From Pseudomonas kribbensis (lineage in GTDB: Bacteria > Pseudomonadota > Gammaproteobacteria > Pseudomonadales > Pseudomonadaceae), in NCBI RefSeq assembly GCF_003352185.1, contig NZ_CP029608.1, positions 3,844,001 through 3,908,000 of the forward strand: 64,000 nucleotides of DNA, written 5' to 3'. Shown piece after piece: positions 16,130 to 24,842 of this stretch (position 1 is the stretch's first letter; every line of letters starts with the position of its first letter). The translations under genes were made by a program, and so were the position numbers. A model generated the notes under the pieces. That model did not search any database. It saw only the letters and a list, made by a program, of their open reading frames with translations, and had not been told where the DNA came from.

Positions 16130-17938
16130 ATGCCCCATGAAGGCAATCTGTTGCAAGCCGCTGTCGTGTTTCTGTTCGCGGCCGTGCTCACCGTTCCCCT
16201 GGCCAAGCGCCTGCAACTGGGCGCAGTGCTCGGTTATCTGTTTGCGGGGGTGATCATTGGCCCGTCGGTGCTGGGACTGATCGGCAATCCGCAGAGCGTC
16301 AGCCATATCTCGGAACTGGGCGTGGTTTTACTGCTGTTCATCATCGGTCTTGAGCTGTCACCGCGACGCTTGTGGGTGATGCGCAAATCGGTGTTCGGCG
16401 TCGGTCTGGCGCAGGTACTTTTGACCGGTTCGGTAATCGGTGTGCTGGCACTGTCGGTGTTCGGCCAGCCGTTGAACAGCGCTATTGTTTTGGGCTTGGG
16501 TCTGGCCCTGTCGTCGACTGCGTTCGGTCTGCAAAGCCTCGCCGAGCGCAAGGAGCTGACCAGCCCTCACGGTCGCCTGGCGTTTGCGATTCTGCTGTTC
16601 CAGGACATCGCCGCAATCCCGCTGATCGCTCTGGTGCCGATGCTCGCGGGCGTCGATCACCACACCAGCACCGCCGACGATGTGCGCCACAGTTTGCAGG
16701 TATTGGGCAGTATCGCCGTGGTGGTGATCGGCGGGCGTTATCTGTTGCGCCCGGTGTTCCGCATCGTCGCAAAAACCGGTCTGCCGGAGGTCTCCACCGC
16801 CACCGCGTTGCTGGTGGTGATCGGCACCGCGTGGATGATGGACATGGTCGGTGTGTCGATGGCGCTGGGCGCCTTCCTGGCCGGGCTGCTGCTGGCGGAC
16901 TCGGAATATCGCCATGAACTGGAAGCGCAGATCGAACCGTTCAAGGGTCTGCTGCTGGGGCTGTTCTTCATCAGCGTCGGCATGGGCGCCAACCTCAGTC
17001 TGTTGTTCAGCGCGCCGATTACCGTGCTGGGGCTGACGCTGTTGCTGATTGCGCTGAAGTTGCCATTGCTGTTTGTGGTCGGACGCCTGGCTGGCGGGTT
17101 GAGCAAAGTCAGTGCAATTCGCCTCGGTATCGTGCTGGCGGCGGGCGGTGAATTTGCCTTTGTGGTGTTCAAGATCGGTCGCGATCAGGGTCTGTTCGAA
17201 CCGCGTCTGTACGACTTGCTGGTGCTGACCATCACCCTGTCGATGGCGGTGACGCCGTTGTTGCTGTTGATCTGCGCACGGCTGGTCAGCCCGAAGGTGC
17301 AACCGGTGGAAGTGCCGGAGAAGTTCCGCCAGATCGACACCGAAACCCCACGGGTGGTAATTGCCGGCATGGGCCGGATGGGCCAGATCGTGGCGCGGAT
17401 CCTGCGGGCGCAAAACATCAAGTTCGTGGCGCTGGATACCTCGGTGGAAACCATCGAACTGTCCCGCAGTTTCGGCGGCGTGCCGGTGTTCTATGGTGAC
17501 CCGATGCGCCCGGAAATCCTCAGCGCGGCCAAGGTCGGGGAAGCGGAGTATTTCGTGATTGCCACGGACGATCCGGAAACCAACATCAAGACTGCCGAGA
17601 TCGTGCGCAAGCTTTACCCGCACATGAAAATCATCGCCCGGGCGCGTAACCGGCAGCATGTTCATCGTTTGGTGGATGTCGGTGCCGACCCGATCCGGGA
17701 GACCTATTACTCCAGTCTGGAAATGAGCCGTCGCACCTTGGTCGGCCTCGGTTTGACCCAGGCCCAGGCCGATGCGCGGATCAAGCGTTTCAAGCACCAC
17801 GACGAACAGGTGCTCGAGGCTCAACACGCGGTGTACGACGACGCGGCCAAAGTCCTGCAAACCGCACAGGAAGCGCGGGCGGAACTGGCCAGATTGTTTG
17901 AGTCGGATCAACTGGAAGAACAATCCGGCAAGTCCTGA
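16130..17938 (+). CDS. Kef-type K+/H+ antiporter with RCK domain
   Basis: The 602-residue protein has a CPA2 antiporter domain of about 12 helices (residues 5-385) with ILLFQDIAAIPLI, GAFLAGLLLADSEYRHE and AAGGEFAFV, followed by a TrkA-N/RCK domain (about 405-530) with the dinucleotide-binding motif VVIAGMGRMGQIV. The family releases K+ in exchange for protons during electrophile or alkaline stress (KefB/KefC). The KefF/KefG ancillary subunit is not encoded next to it. The start at 16130 is chosen because hydrophobic sequence begins immediately after it. Confidence 0.92.
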   Translation: MPHEGNLLQAAVVFLFAAVLTVPLAKRLQLGAVLGYLFAGVIIGPSVLGLIGNPQSVSHISELGVVLLLFIIGLELSPRRLWVMRKSVFGVGLAQVLLTGSVIGVLALSVFGQPLNSAIVLGLGLALSSTAFGLQSLAERKELTSPHGRLAFAILLFQDIAAIPLIALVPMLAGVDHHTSTADDVRHSLQVLGSIAVVVIGGRYLLRPVFRIVAKTGLPEVSTATALLVVIGTAWMMDMVGVSMALGAFLAGLLLADSEYRHELEAQIEPFKGLLLGLFFISVGMGANLSLLFSAPITVLGLTLLLIALKLPLLFVVGRLAGGLSKVSAIRLGIVLAAGGEFAFVVFKIGRDQGLFEPRLYDLLVLTITLSMAVTPLLLLICARLVSPKVQPVEVPEKFRQIDTETPRVVIAGMGRMGQIVARILRAQNIKFVALDTSVETIELSRSFGGVPVFYGDPMRPEILSAAKVGEAEYFVIATDDPETNIKTAEIVRKLYPHMKIIARARNRQHVHRLVDVGADPIRETYYSSLEMSRRTLVGLGLTQAQADARIKRFKHHDEQVLEAQHAVYDDAAKVLQTAQEARAELARLFESDQLEEQSGKS

Positions 17939-17957
17939 AGCTTGCAGAGTTCCAAAT

Positions 17958-18047
17958 GTGGGAGCCAGCCTGCTGGCGATTGCGACAGCTCGGCCAGCAT
18001 CAAGGGTGACTGAACCGGCCTCATCGCCAGCAGGCTGGCTCCCACAG
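17958..18047. repeat. REP pair (BIME), CCAGCCTGCTGG variant
   Basis: TGTGGGAGCCAGCCTGCTGG and its inverse CCAGCAGGCTGGCTCCCACA form a divergent pair about 50 bp apart. The position between convergent kef and hcnC ends is typical of Pseudomonas REP pairs. Confidence 0.9.
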
Positions 18048-18049
18048 GT

Positions 18050-19309
18050 TCAGGCTATCTCCAGCTCCCTCTCTTCTTTGGCCGGCGCCACTGCAAACCG
18101 GTCCGCCAGAAACGGCGTGATGTCCAGCGGCAGCGGCTCATCGTTGACCAGTTTGTCCAGCAACACCCCGGTGATCGCCGACGTAAGCACCCCGGTGCGG
18201 AAGTGCCCGCAGGCGTTCAAGTAACCCTCCACCCCGGCCATCGGCCCTAGAATCGGCAACTCATCCGGCGAACCCGGCCGCAATCCTGCCCAGGTGCGCT
18301 TGAGGTTGATGTCTGCCAGTTCCGGCAGACAACGCACCGCGCCCTGTACCAGCCCGGCAATTTCCGGCCAGGTGGTGGTGACGTCAAAGCCTTTGTCCTC
18401 GGTGGTGCTGCCGATCAGGATTTCGCCGTTGTCCTTCTGTGCCATGTAGCAATCGCTGGTGGTCAGGCAACCGTTGAGGATTTTCGGCAGGCGTTCGGTG
18501 AGCAGGATCTGACCCTTTACCGGTTTCACCGGAATGCGGATTCCCGTGGCCCACTCGCTCAAGTCTGCAGCCCACGCGCCCGCCGCGTTGATCAGGGTCT
18601 TGCAGTGGAACACCCCGGCTTCGGCAGTTTGAACACCGGTCACCCGCGTGCCGTGATGCAACACGCCGGTGATGTTGGTGTTGACGTACATGTCCACGCC
18701 ATTTTGCCGGGCGCCTTCGGCGTAGGCGTCGGCGAGACGGAACGGGCTGACCTGGTGGTCGCAGAGAAACTCCAGCGCACCGCGTGCTTCATGACTGACG
18801 CTCGGCTCGGACTCGCGCAATGCAGCCTGATCGAGCCAGCGCACCTGATCCGCCAGATGCGGAATGCAGCCGACAATGTGCTCGGCGTACAAGCGGTCCT
18901 CATCGTCATAAATGACGAATTTGAGCCCGGTCTTTTCGAACTTGAAATCCATCCCGTGGTTGTCTTTCAGCTCACGGTGCAGCGCCGGGTACAGCGCGTT
19001 GGACTGCAAGGCGAAGTCGAAGAACGACGGCGGCAGGATGTGCGGCGTGCTGGAGTCCACCGCCACCGCTGCGCCCTGGGTTTCGCGCTTGCGGTTGGCC
19101 GACATCATGCGGAAGAAAATCACCCCGCAACCCAGCCCCACGGACTCACCGATGGCCCACAAGCCACCGGCCGAAGCGCGGGTGGCGTTACCCGGGCGCT
19201 TGGCGTCGATCATCGCGACCTTGAGGTTTTTGCGCTTGGACAACTGATAGGCGATGGACGCGCCGATCACACCGCCGCCGGCGATGACCACGTCATAGAA
19301 CTTACTCAT
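18050..19309 (-). CDS. hcnC: Hydrogen cyanide synthase subunit HcnC
   Basis: The 419-residue FAD-dependent oxidoreductase of the DAO family has the dinucleotide motif YDVVIAGGGVIGASIAYQLS at the N-terminus. It contains the segments RASAGGLWAIGESVGLGCG and CDHQVSPFRLADAY characteristic of HcnC. With HcnA and HcnB it forms the membrane-associated enzyme oxidising glycine to HCN and CO2. It is the last gene of hcnABC; its ATG (19307-19309) overlaps the end of hcnB by 8 bp. The downstream end falls directly in a REP pair. Confidence 0.97.
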   Translation of the reverse strand: MSKFYDVVIAGGGVIGASIAYQLSKRKNLKVAMIDAKRPGNATRASAGGLWAIGESVGLGCGVIFFRMMSANRKRETQGAAVAVDSSTPHILPPSFFDFALQSNALYPALHRELKDNHGMDFKFEKTGLKFVIYDDEDRLYAEHIVGCIPHLADQVRWLDQAALRESEPSVSHEARGALEFLCDHQVSPFRLADAYAEGARQNGVDMYVNTNITGVLHHGTRVTGVQTAEAGVFHCKTLINAAGAWAADLSEWATGIRIPVKPVKGQILLTERLPKILNGCLTTSDCYMAQKDNGEILIGSTTEDKGFDVTTTWPEIAGLVQGAVRCLPELADINLKRTWAGLRPGSPDELPILGPMAGVEGYLNACGHFRTGVLTSAITGVLLDKLVNDEPLPLDITPFLADRFAVAPAKEERELEIA

Positions 19310-20711
19310 GGGAAACGGCCTCCGTGCCGAGGGACTGGAACGCGGAAAAAGGAATCGGATCGACCGGGAAACGCGGCCGCAGCCAGCCGACATCCTTGCG
19401 CCCGGTGGCCTGACGCAGGCGGTCGCTGCAATAGCCGACGCACATCCGCCCCTGACAGTCGCCCATGCTCACGCGGGTGCGCATTTTCAGGCTGGCGATG
19501 TCTTGCACGCCCTGCTCCAGCGCGCGGTCGATGTCAGCGCGGGTCGCGTGTTCGCAGCGGCAGATCACCGTGTCGGCCGCCGGCAATGCGATTTGCCCGA
19601 CGCCGCGCTCGGTGTAGCGATCCACCGCCGCACGGAAACGCACGATGGCTTTGAGTTTGCCCAGGTAACGGTCGCGACGGACCCGCGCCAGTTCTTCTTC
19701 AAGCACACCGCGTTGCAACAAGATCGAGGTAGCGGCGATCTTGCCGGCCAGCATCGCCGCTTCACCGCCGCGAATCCCGCCCATGTCGCCGGCCAGGTGC
19801 ACGTGAGGTTCGCTGCTCTGCTGCCAGATGTTGGCGTTGGCACGCAGGTAACCGTCGTCGCTGAAACCGTGATCCAGGCCCATCTGCTGGCTCAACTGGG
19901 TACGCGGAATGAAGCCGTAGCCGACCGCCAGCGTCTTCGCTTCAAAGCGCTCGACGCGGCTCATGTCCGGCTCCCACGTCGCCGAGTACGGTGCCACGCT
20001 GACGCTTTTCAGCTCGCCTTCGCCGTGCGCCTCGACCACGCCCCAGCCGTAGTTCATCGGGATGCCGTGCAGTTTCAGGTAGGCGAGCATGCTCAAGCCG
20101 TCGAGGAACAATTGCGGCTTGTTCAGCAGCGCCAGGCTTTCCTTGGCGATTTTGCCGAACGCGCAAGCCTCGTAGACACCGACAACACTCACACCTGACG
20201 CGTGCAACTGGGTCGCCACCAGCGGCAACAGCGGCCCGGTGCCGGCGATCACCACCGGTCCCTGAGGTTTGACCACGCCACTTTTGATCTGCAACTGCAG
20301 GCCGCCGAGCATGATGACGCCGGGCAGCGTCCAGCCGGGAAACGGCACGCTGCGTTCATGGCAACCGGCGGCCATCACCAATTGCGGATAGCTGATTTCG
20401 TGCAGGCGCTCATCGCCATCGAGCACCACCAGCGAACGCGTGCCTTCGGCGCCGACCACCCGGTGATGCAGGCGCACGTCGATCAGCCCGGCCTGCTCCT
20501 GAAAGTCTCCGTGCAGTTTGCTCAGCGCTTCGGAGTAACGCGGCCCCAGATAATCCAGCTGCACGCCGTCACGCAGCGGTCCGCGATAGACCACACCGCC
20601 AAGGCGCGACGCCTCTTCCAGCAATGTGCTGCGCACACCATGGCGCGCCAGTTCGATGGCCGCCGCCATCCCCGCCGGCCCACCGCCGACAATGACCGGA
20701 TGCTGGCTCAT
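19302..20711 (-). CDS. hcnB: Hydrogen cyanide synthase subunit HcnB
   Basis: The 469-residue protein has an FAD/NAD(P)-binding motif at the start (PVIVGGGPAGMAAAIELA), a second dinucleotide motif (VVIAGTGPLLPL), and a C-terminal BFD-like [2Fe-2S] region with CRCEHATRADID and MGDCQGRMCVGYC. This is the HcnB architecture. It passes electrons from glycine oxidation within the HcnABC complex. Its ATG (20709-20711) overlaps the hcnA stop as ATGA, so translation is coupled. All motifs are intact. Confidence 0.97.
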   Translation of the reverse strand: MSQHPVIVGGGPAGMAAAIELARHGVRSTLLEEASRLGGVVYRGPLRDGVQLDYLGPRYSEALSKLHGDFQEQAGLIDVRLHHRVVGAEGTRSLVVLDGDERLHEISYPQLVMAAGCHERSVPFPGWTLPGVIMLGGLQLQIKSGVVKPQGPVVIAGTGPLLPLVATQLHASGVSVVGVYEACAFGKIAKESLALLNKPQLFLDGLSMLAYLKLHGIPMNYGWGVVEAHGEGELKSVSVAPYSATWEPDMSRVERFEAKTLAVGYGFIPRTQLSQQMGLDHGFSDDGYLRANANIWQQSSEPHVHLAGDMGGIRGGEAAMLAGKIAATSILLQRGVLEEELARVRRDRYLGKLKAIVRFRAAVDRYTERGVGQIALPAADTVICRCEHATRADIDRALEQGVQDIASLKMRTRVSMGDCQGRMCVGYCSDRLRQATGRKDVGWLRPRFPVDPIPFSAFQSLGTEAVSHE

Positions 20712-21022
20712 GGCGCCTCCTGCCCGTGAATGCGGTTGACCTGGGTTTCGACCTGCATGCCGTCACGCACCACGGTCTGGCAGGCGCGGCGCTTGTGCCG
20801 GCCGTTGATTTTCACCAGGCAGCACTGGCACACGCCCATGCCGCAATAGGCACCGCTGACCTGGTTGTGATCGTTGCGTGCGACCTGGCGCACGCCGAGG
20901 GACTGAATGACGCTGAGTACGGTTTCGCCAATGGCGGCGGTAACCGGCTGGCCGTTGATGTGGACAGTCATATCCGCCTGCGTCAAAGGCTGGATATCGA
21001 AGGTTCTTTCTAGGCAGTGCAT
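20708..21022 (-). CDS. hcnA: Hydrogen cyanide synthase subunit HcnA, [2Fe-2S] protein
   Basis: The 104-residue ferredoxin-like subunit carries the ligand cluster GAYCGMGVCQCCLVKING with a fourth cysteine at RRACQT. Length and sequence match HcnA. It starts at ATG 21020-21022 (MHCLERTFDIQPL); an in-frame ATG four codons upstream is unlikely because it would sit inside the regulatory leader. The leader holds an exact RsmA/E recognition site, and an ANR-like site lies about 205 bp upstream, matching the known Gac/Rsm and oxygen-limitation control of cyanide synthesis. Confidence 0.97.
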   Translation of the reverse strand: MHCLERTFDIQPLTQADMTVHINGQPVTAAIGETVLSVIQSLGVRQVARNDHNQVSGAYCGMGVCQCCLVKINGRHKRRACQTVVRDGMQVETQVNRIHGQEAP

Positions 21023-21030
21023 TGCGATGA

Positions 21031-21040
21031 TCATCCGTGA
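21031..21040 (-). promoter_or_regulatory. RsmA/RsmE translational repressor site in hcnA leader
   Basis: The mRNA reads UCACGGAUGA, an exact fit to the RsmA/CsrA consensus (A/U)CANGGANG(U/A). It overlaps the ribosome-binding region 9-18 nt upstream of the hcnA ATG. The same core is the well-studied hcnA site of P. protegens CHA0, bound by RsmA/RsmE and relieved by the GacA-controlled sRNAs. Confidence 0.9.
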
Positions 21041-21223
21041 AAAGGTTCAGGTGAGGTTGAAACAGCTCCTTGCTGCACTACACCTCGCCGGCACGTGGAA
21101 GTTATCTCTCTATCGGGCCGGCAGGTCTGCTCTGATCGCGCAGCAAAGTGCGCGCAAGCAATGTAGTCGATCCAGCGGCAAGGGCCGGGAATTTCACGTT
21201 AGGGGATATTGCGCCGACGAATA

Positions 21224-21237
21224 TTGATCCAGGCCAT
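21224..21237. promoter_or_regulatory. ANR-like box upstream of hcnA
   Basis: TTGAT-CCAG-GCCAT has one perfect half (TTGAT/ATCAA) and one degenerate half relative to the ANR/FNR consensus TTGAT-N4-ATCAA. The spacing to hcnA implies a 5' leader of roughly 160 nt. hcn promoters are known ANR targets; the site assignment here is tentative. Confidence 0.55.
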
Positions 21238-21281
21238 GGAAATGACTGTACGGTTCTGCGCCGCCCCATCGGCCGGACAGC

Positions 21282-21316
21282 AAAAAGCCGCTTCCTCCCG
21301 AAGGTGGAAGCGGCCG
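21282..21316 (-). terminator. Rho-independent terminator after the 24-residue peptide gene
   Basis: On the minus strand GCCGCTTCC pairs with GGAAGCGGC around a 10-nt loop, followed by TTTTTG. It lies just downstream of the small gene stop at 21337 and ends that transcript before the divergent hcn regulatory region. Confidence 0.85.
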
Positions 21317-21336
21317 AGGCATAAGCCCCAGAGGGA

Positions 21337-21411
21337 TCAGTGCACGAACAGGGCGATCAGGATGATGATCGGGATTGGCACGCCGAGGAAAAACAGCAGT
21401 AATGAGCGCAT
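21337..21411 (-). CDS. 24-residue hydrophobic membrane peptide
   Basis: The frame encodes MRSLLLFFLGVPIPIIIL continuing IALFVH, a single predicted membrane-spanning helix with a central PIP kink and a positively charged N-terminus. It has a strong ribosome-binding sequence (AAGGAG, 8 bp before ATG 21409-21411), begins 15 bp after the stop of the 312-residue membrane protein, and is closed by a terminator. These features make it a real gene although it is too short for most annotation. Possible roles are as an accessory subunit of the upstream membrane protein or an independent stress peptide; neither is shown. Confidence 0.75.
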   Translation of the reverse strand: MRSLLLFFLGVPIPIIILIALFVH

Positions 21412-21426
21412 GGTGATGCTCCTTGA

Positions 21427-22365
21427 TTAACGGACTGGGGGCACAGTGGTCGTGGTGTAGGTTTCGACTTCGACGTACTCGACAGCATCCCGGCGACGAC
21501 CGCCGAAGGTGGCCGAGAGGCTGGCGAAGAACGCACCGGCCAGCAGCGCGATGAACATCCACAGCGAGGTCCAGGCAGCGACTTTGGCGGCGGTGTCAGC
21601 GGCTTGTTGGGCTTTGACCTTGGCGTCGGCTATGGCTTTTTGCGTACGGGCGTAGATTTCGTCCACGCGACGTTCGGCATCGGCCTGGCTCAGGTTGGTG
21701 CGTTGCGCCACGAGTTGCGCAAGGTAGGTACGATCCTCGGGGCTGAGCTGACCGTTGGCCAGGCTCTGGGCGAAGATCCGGGTCACGGTGCCGCGGGCGG
21801 CGTCGTCGCTGACGGCGGCAGGACGGTCATCGCGAAACAGGCTGTCGACGAAGTAACCGTACTGGTCGCTGCTGGTGTTGGCCGCAGCCGTGCCGGCGGC
21901 CTGAGTCATGGCACTGGCCGCGCCACCGGCGACACTCGCACCGGCCTGCACGCCACCGCTGACGATGCTGCTGACCGAGCCGACCACCAGGGTAGCGGTG
22001 ACCAGCGTGGCCACACACCAGGCAAGGAAACCATGGGCGGTGTCGCGAAAATACACCTCGTCACCGTGCATGTTTGCCCACTTCACCCGCAGGCGACCGG
22101 CAATATAGCCACCCAGGCCGGAAGCGATGATTTGCGTCGCCGCCAGCCACACGATTGTCGAAATGCCCAGGCCCTTGGCACTGACGCCCTCCCCGGCCCA
22201 CGGTGAAACAGCGGAGAAGCCCAGACCGAAACCGAGCAGCACCAGAATCATCGACAGCGCCGCAGCCGCTGCGGCCCCGGCGAAGATCGCGCCCCAGGAC
22301 ACCCCCGAGACGTTGCTCGACTCTCCATCAAAGGCAGGATAAAACCCATCAGAGGATCTATTCAT
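21427..22365 (-). CDS. Hypothetical four-helix inner-membrane protein
   Basis: The 312-residue protein has predicted transmembrane helices at about 24-48, 68-90, 113-137 and 283-305. A large loop (about 140-280) contains an Ala-rich, probably coiled-coil stretch (YARTQKAIADAKVKAQQAAD). The C-terminus is Thr/Val-rich. I do not recognise a characterised family; similar proteins are usually annotated as conserved membrane proteins. ATG 22363-22365 is preferred because the longer frame has no ribosome-binding sequence. It is co-transcribed with the 24-residue peptide gene. Confidence 0.8.
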   Translation of the reverse strand: MNRSSDGFYPAFDGESSNVSGVSWGAIFAGAAAAAALSMILVLLGFGLGFSAVSPWAGEGVSAKGLGISTIVWLAATQIIASGLGGYIAGRLRVKWANMHGDEVYFRDTAHGFLAWCVATLVTATLVVGSVSSIVSGGVQAGASVAGGAASAMTQAAGTAAANTSSDQYGYFVDSLFRDDRPAAVSDDAARGTVTRIFAQSLANGQLSPEDRTYLAQLVAQRTNLSQADAERRVDEIYARTQKAIADAKVKAQQAADTAAKVAAWTSLWMFIALLAGAFFASLSATFGGRRRDAVEYVEVETYTTTTVPPVR

Positions 22366-22663
22366 TGTTGTTCTGCTCCCGGCATGAAAAATGGTGTTAC
22401 AACTCGTCAGCAGATGAATTGCAGTGACCGTGCCAGTCGCTAACATTAAATAAATCGTTGAAATTCAATGAGTTAAAAAGAATGAACTTCCCGGGACCAT
22501 GCAATTTGCAACAACGGTGCAATCGCAGCGGGTTTTATGCATTGGCACAAAAAACCGGCCCGGGCCGTTTGTATCAACTACAACATGAAAGTTAATTTAA
22601 AGCGTTATTGCAAAATCTTGGCAAAATGCTGCCATTCCGTTTGAACCGATCAGCAGGCCCACC

Positions 22664-23347
22664 ATGACTCGCATCCTGACCATCGAAGACGACGCCGTGA
22701 CCGCCCGGGAAATCGTCGCCGAACTGAGCAGCCACGGCCTCGACGTGGATTGGGTCGACAACGGCCGCGAAGGCCTCGACCGCGCCGTCAGCGGCAATTA
22801 CGACCTGATTACCCTCGACCGCATGCTGCCCGAACTCGATGGCCTGGCCATCGTCACCACCCTGCGCACGATGGGTGTGTCCACGCCGATCCTGATGATC
22901 AGTGCCCTGTCCGATGTCGACGAACGCGTACGCGGCCTGCGCGCCGGCGGTGACGATTACCTGACCAAACCCTTCGCCACCGACGAGATGGCGGCCCGGG
23001 TCGAAGTGTTGCTGCGCCGCCAGAACAACGGCGGCACCCAGCCCACCACCCTGCGTGTGGCGGACCTGGAACTGGATCTGATCAGCCACGAAGCCAGCCG
23101 TGCCGAGCAGGTGCTGACGCTGCTGCCGACCGAGTACAAACTGCTGGAATTCCTGATGCGCAACAGCGGCCAGATCCTGTCGCGGATGATGATTTTCGAG
23201 GAAGTCTGGGGTTATCACTTCGACCCGGGCACCAACCTGATCGACGTGCACATCGGTCGCCTGCGCAAGAAGATCGACCCGCCGGGCAATGTCCCGCTGA
23301 TCCGCACGGTGCGAGGCTCGGGTTATGTCATTGCCGAACCCGTCTGA
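22664..23347 (+). CDS. OmpR-family response regulator
   Basis: The 227-residue protein has a receiver domain (residues 1-118) with the acidic pocket at E8-D9-D10, phospho-acceptor D52 and conserved lysine in LTKPFA. A winged-helix DNA-binding domain (about 132-225) ends VRGSGYVIAEP. It controls genes in response to phosphorylation by the histidine kinase encoded next, whose start codon overlaps its last 23 bp. Its target genes are unknown; the adjacent membrane protein transcribed away from it is one candidate. Confidence 0.95.
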   Translation: MTRILTIEDDAVTAREIVAELSSHGLDVDWVDNGREGLDRAVSGNYDLITLDRMLPELDGLAIVTTLRTMGVSTPILMISALSDVDERVRGLRAGGDDYLTKPFATDEMAARVEVLLRRQNNGGTQPTTLRVADLELDLISHEASRAEQVLTLLPTEYKLLEFLMRNSGQILSRMMIFEEVWGYHFDPGTNLIDVHIGRLRKKIDPPGNVPLIRTVRGSGYVIAEPV

Positions 23348-24719
23348 CGGTTGGCGTTCCTCCAGCAGCCGGTTGCTGGCGCTTTACAGTTCGTTGTTCG
23401 TGGCCTGGAGCGGGATCCTCATGGGGGTCATGTATTTCGAGGTGTCCGGTTACCTCGACAACCTGGCCAAGCATTCGCTGATGCAGCGTCAACATCTGTT
23501 CTCACACTTTCGTGGTGAGCAACTGGAAGACGCGCTCGCCGCCAGCATGACCTTCGACATTCGCGGCATCGACGCCTACGGCCTGTTCGCCGCCGACCAC
23601 ACCTACCTCGGTGGTGCCTTGCAGCAGATGCCCGCCGGCCTGCCGCTGGACGGCAAGATCCACGAACTGCGCGACTGCTCCGAATCCGACGACCCGACCC
23701 TGCCCGCCGACAGCTGCGATGCAGTCGCCACGCCGACACGCGATGGTCGCTGGCTGGTGCTGGTGCGCGACAACGGTTCGCTGTTCGCCGTGACACGGAT
23801 CATTCTGCGCGCCCTGCTCTGGGGTGTTTCGCTGACGATTGTGCCGGGGATCATCGGCTGGCATTTGCTGCGTCGTCGGCCGTTGCGACGAATCCGCGCG
23901 ATTCAGGCCAGTGCCCAGTCGATTGTCGCCGGTGACCTGACCCACCGTTTGCCCGTTTCCAATCGCCGCGACGAACTGGACATGCTCGCCGCCATCGTCA
24001 ACGCCATGCTTGATCGCATCGAGCGCCTGATGAACGAAGTCAAAGGCGTGTGCGACAACATCGCCCACGACCTGCGCACCCCGCTGACCCGCCTGCGGGC
24101 GCAGTTGTATCGCATGCAGCAGCAGGCCGGCGAAGGCTCGCCGGAGGCGGCGCAACTGGATCTGGTGCTGGCCGAGGCGGATACGCTGATGGCGCGTTTT
24201 CGGGGTTTGCTGAGGATTTCCGAACTGGAAGATCGCCAGCGCCGTTCCGGATTCGTGGAGCTCGATCCGGTGCGATTGCTGCAGGAACTGCATGAGTTCT
24301 ACTTGCCGCTGGCCGAGGAAGACGAACTGCGCTTCGAGCTGAACATGCCGGAAACCCTGCCGATGCTCAATGGTGACCGGGCGCTGTTGTTCGAGGCGCT
24401 GGCCAACCTGTTGAGCAACTCGATCAAGTTCACCCCGCCGGGCGGCACGGTGATTTTGCGTGGGGTGAATGATGCGGGGCATACACGGATCGAGGTGCAC
24501 GATTCCGGCCCCGGCATTCCCGAGTCGGAGCGGGAAGCGGTGTTCCAGCGTTTCTATCGCGCGGAGGGTGGGCAACCGCAAAGCGGTTTCGGGTTGGGAC
24601 TGTCGATCGTTGCAGCGATTGTCAGCCTGCACGGGTTCAGTCTTGAAGTGGGTCGCAGCGATCTGGGCGGGGCGAAACTGGTGCTGGATTGCCGGCAGAG
24701 TCTGATTTCACAGTCCTGA
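23325..24719 (+). CDS. Sensor histidine kinase
   Basis: The 464-residue protein has two transmembrane helices (about 15-38 and 158-182) enclosing a 120-residue periplasmic sensor region, then HAMP (about 183-235), HisKA with NIAHDLRTPLTRLRA (H248), and an HATPase domain with NLLSNSIKFTPPGG and DSGPGIPESE. It autophosphorylates and passes phosphate to the response regulator encoded upstream. The ligand is unknown; the periplasmic part has two cysteines about 14 residues apart that could form a disulfide. The ATG lies inside the regulator gene, a normal coupling arrangement. Confidence 0.95.
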   Translation: MSLPNPSDGWRSSSSRLLALYSSLFVAWSGILMGVMYFEVSGYLDNLAKHSLMQRQHLFSHFRGEQLEDALAASMTFDIRGIDAYGLFAADHTYLGGALQQMPAGLPLDGKIHELRDCSESDDPTLPADSCDAVATPTRDGRWLVLVRDNGSLFAVTRIILRALLWGVSLTIVPGIIGWHLLRRRPLRRIRAIQASAQSIVAGDLTHRLPVSNRRDELDMLAAIVNAMLDRIERLMNEVKGVCDNIAHDLRTPLTRLRAQLYRMQQQAGEGSPEAAQLDLVLAEADTLMARFRGLLRISELEDRQRRSGFVELDPVRLLQELHEFYLPLAEEDELRFELNMPETLPMLNGDRALLFEALANLLSNSIKFTPPGGTVILRGVNDAGHTRIEVHDSGPGIPESEREAVFQRFYRAEGGQPQSGFGLGLSIVAAIVSLHGFSLEVGRSDLGGAKLVLDCRQSLISQS

Positions 24720-24736
24720 ACCTCATATGCTCCCCG

Positions 24737-24828
24737 TGTGGGAGCCAGCCTGCTGGCGATAACGGTGTGTCATTCAATCAATAGTTGAATGATGGACCGC
24801 TATCGCTAGCAGGCTAGCTCCCACAGGG
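24737..24828. repeat. REP pair (BIME)
   Basis: TGTGGGAGCCAGCCTGCTGG and the inverse CTAGCAGGCTAGCTCCCACA. The second copy carries two compensating changes (G to A and C to T) that keep the hairpin paired apart from wobble positions. Confidence 0.9.
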
Positions 24829-24842
24829 GGGCTTGCAGAGAC

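Noticed and set aside
16358..17923. Long minus-strand open frame of 521 codons
   Set aside because: It is antisense to the Kef-type antiporter; the translation is Gln/His-rich and nonsensical.
17958..18047. Inverted repeats as ends of an insertion sequence
   Set aside because: The pair matches REP consensus, spans under 100 bp and holds no transposase; the same element recurs at four other sites.
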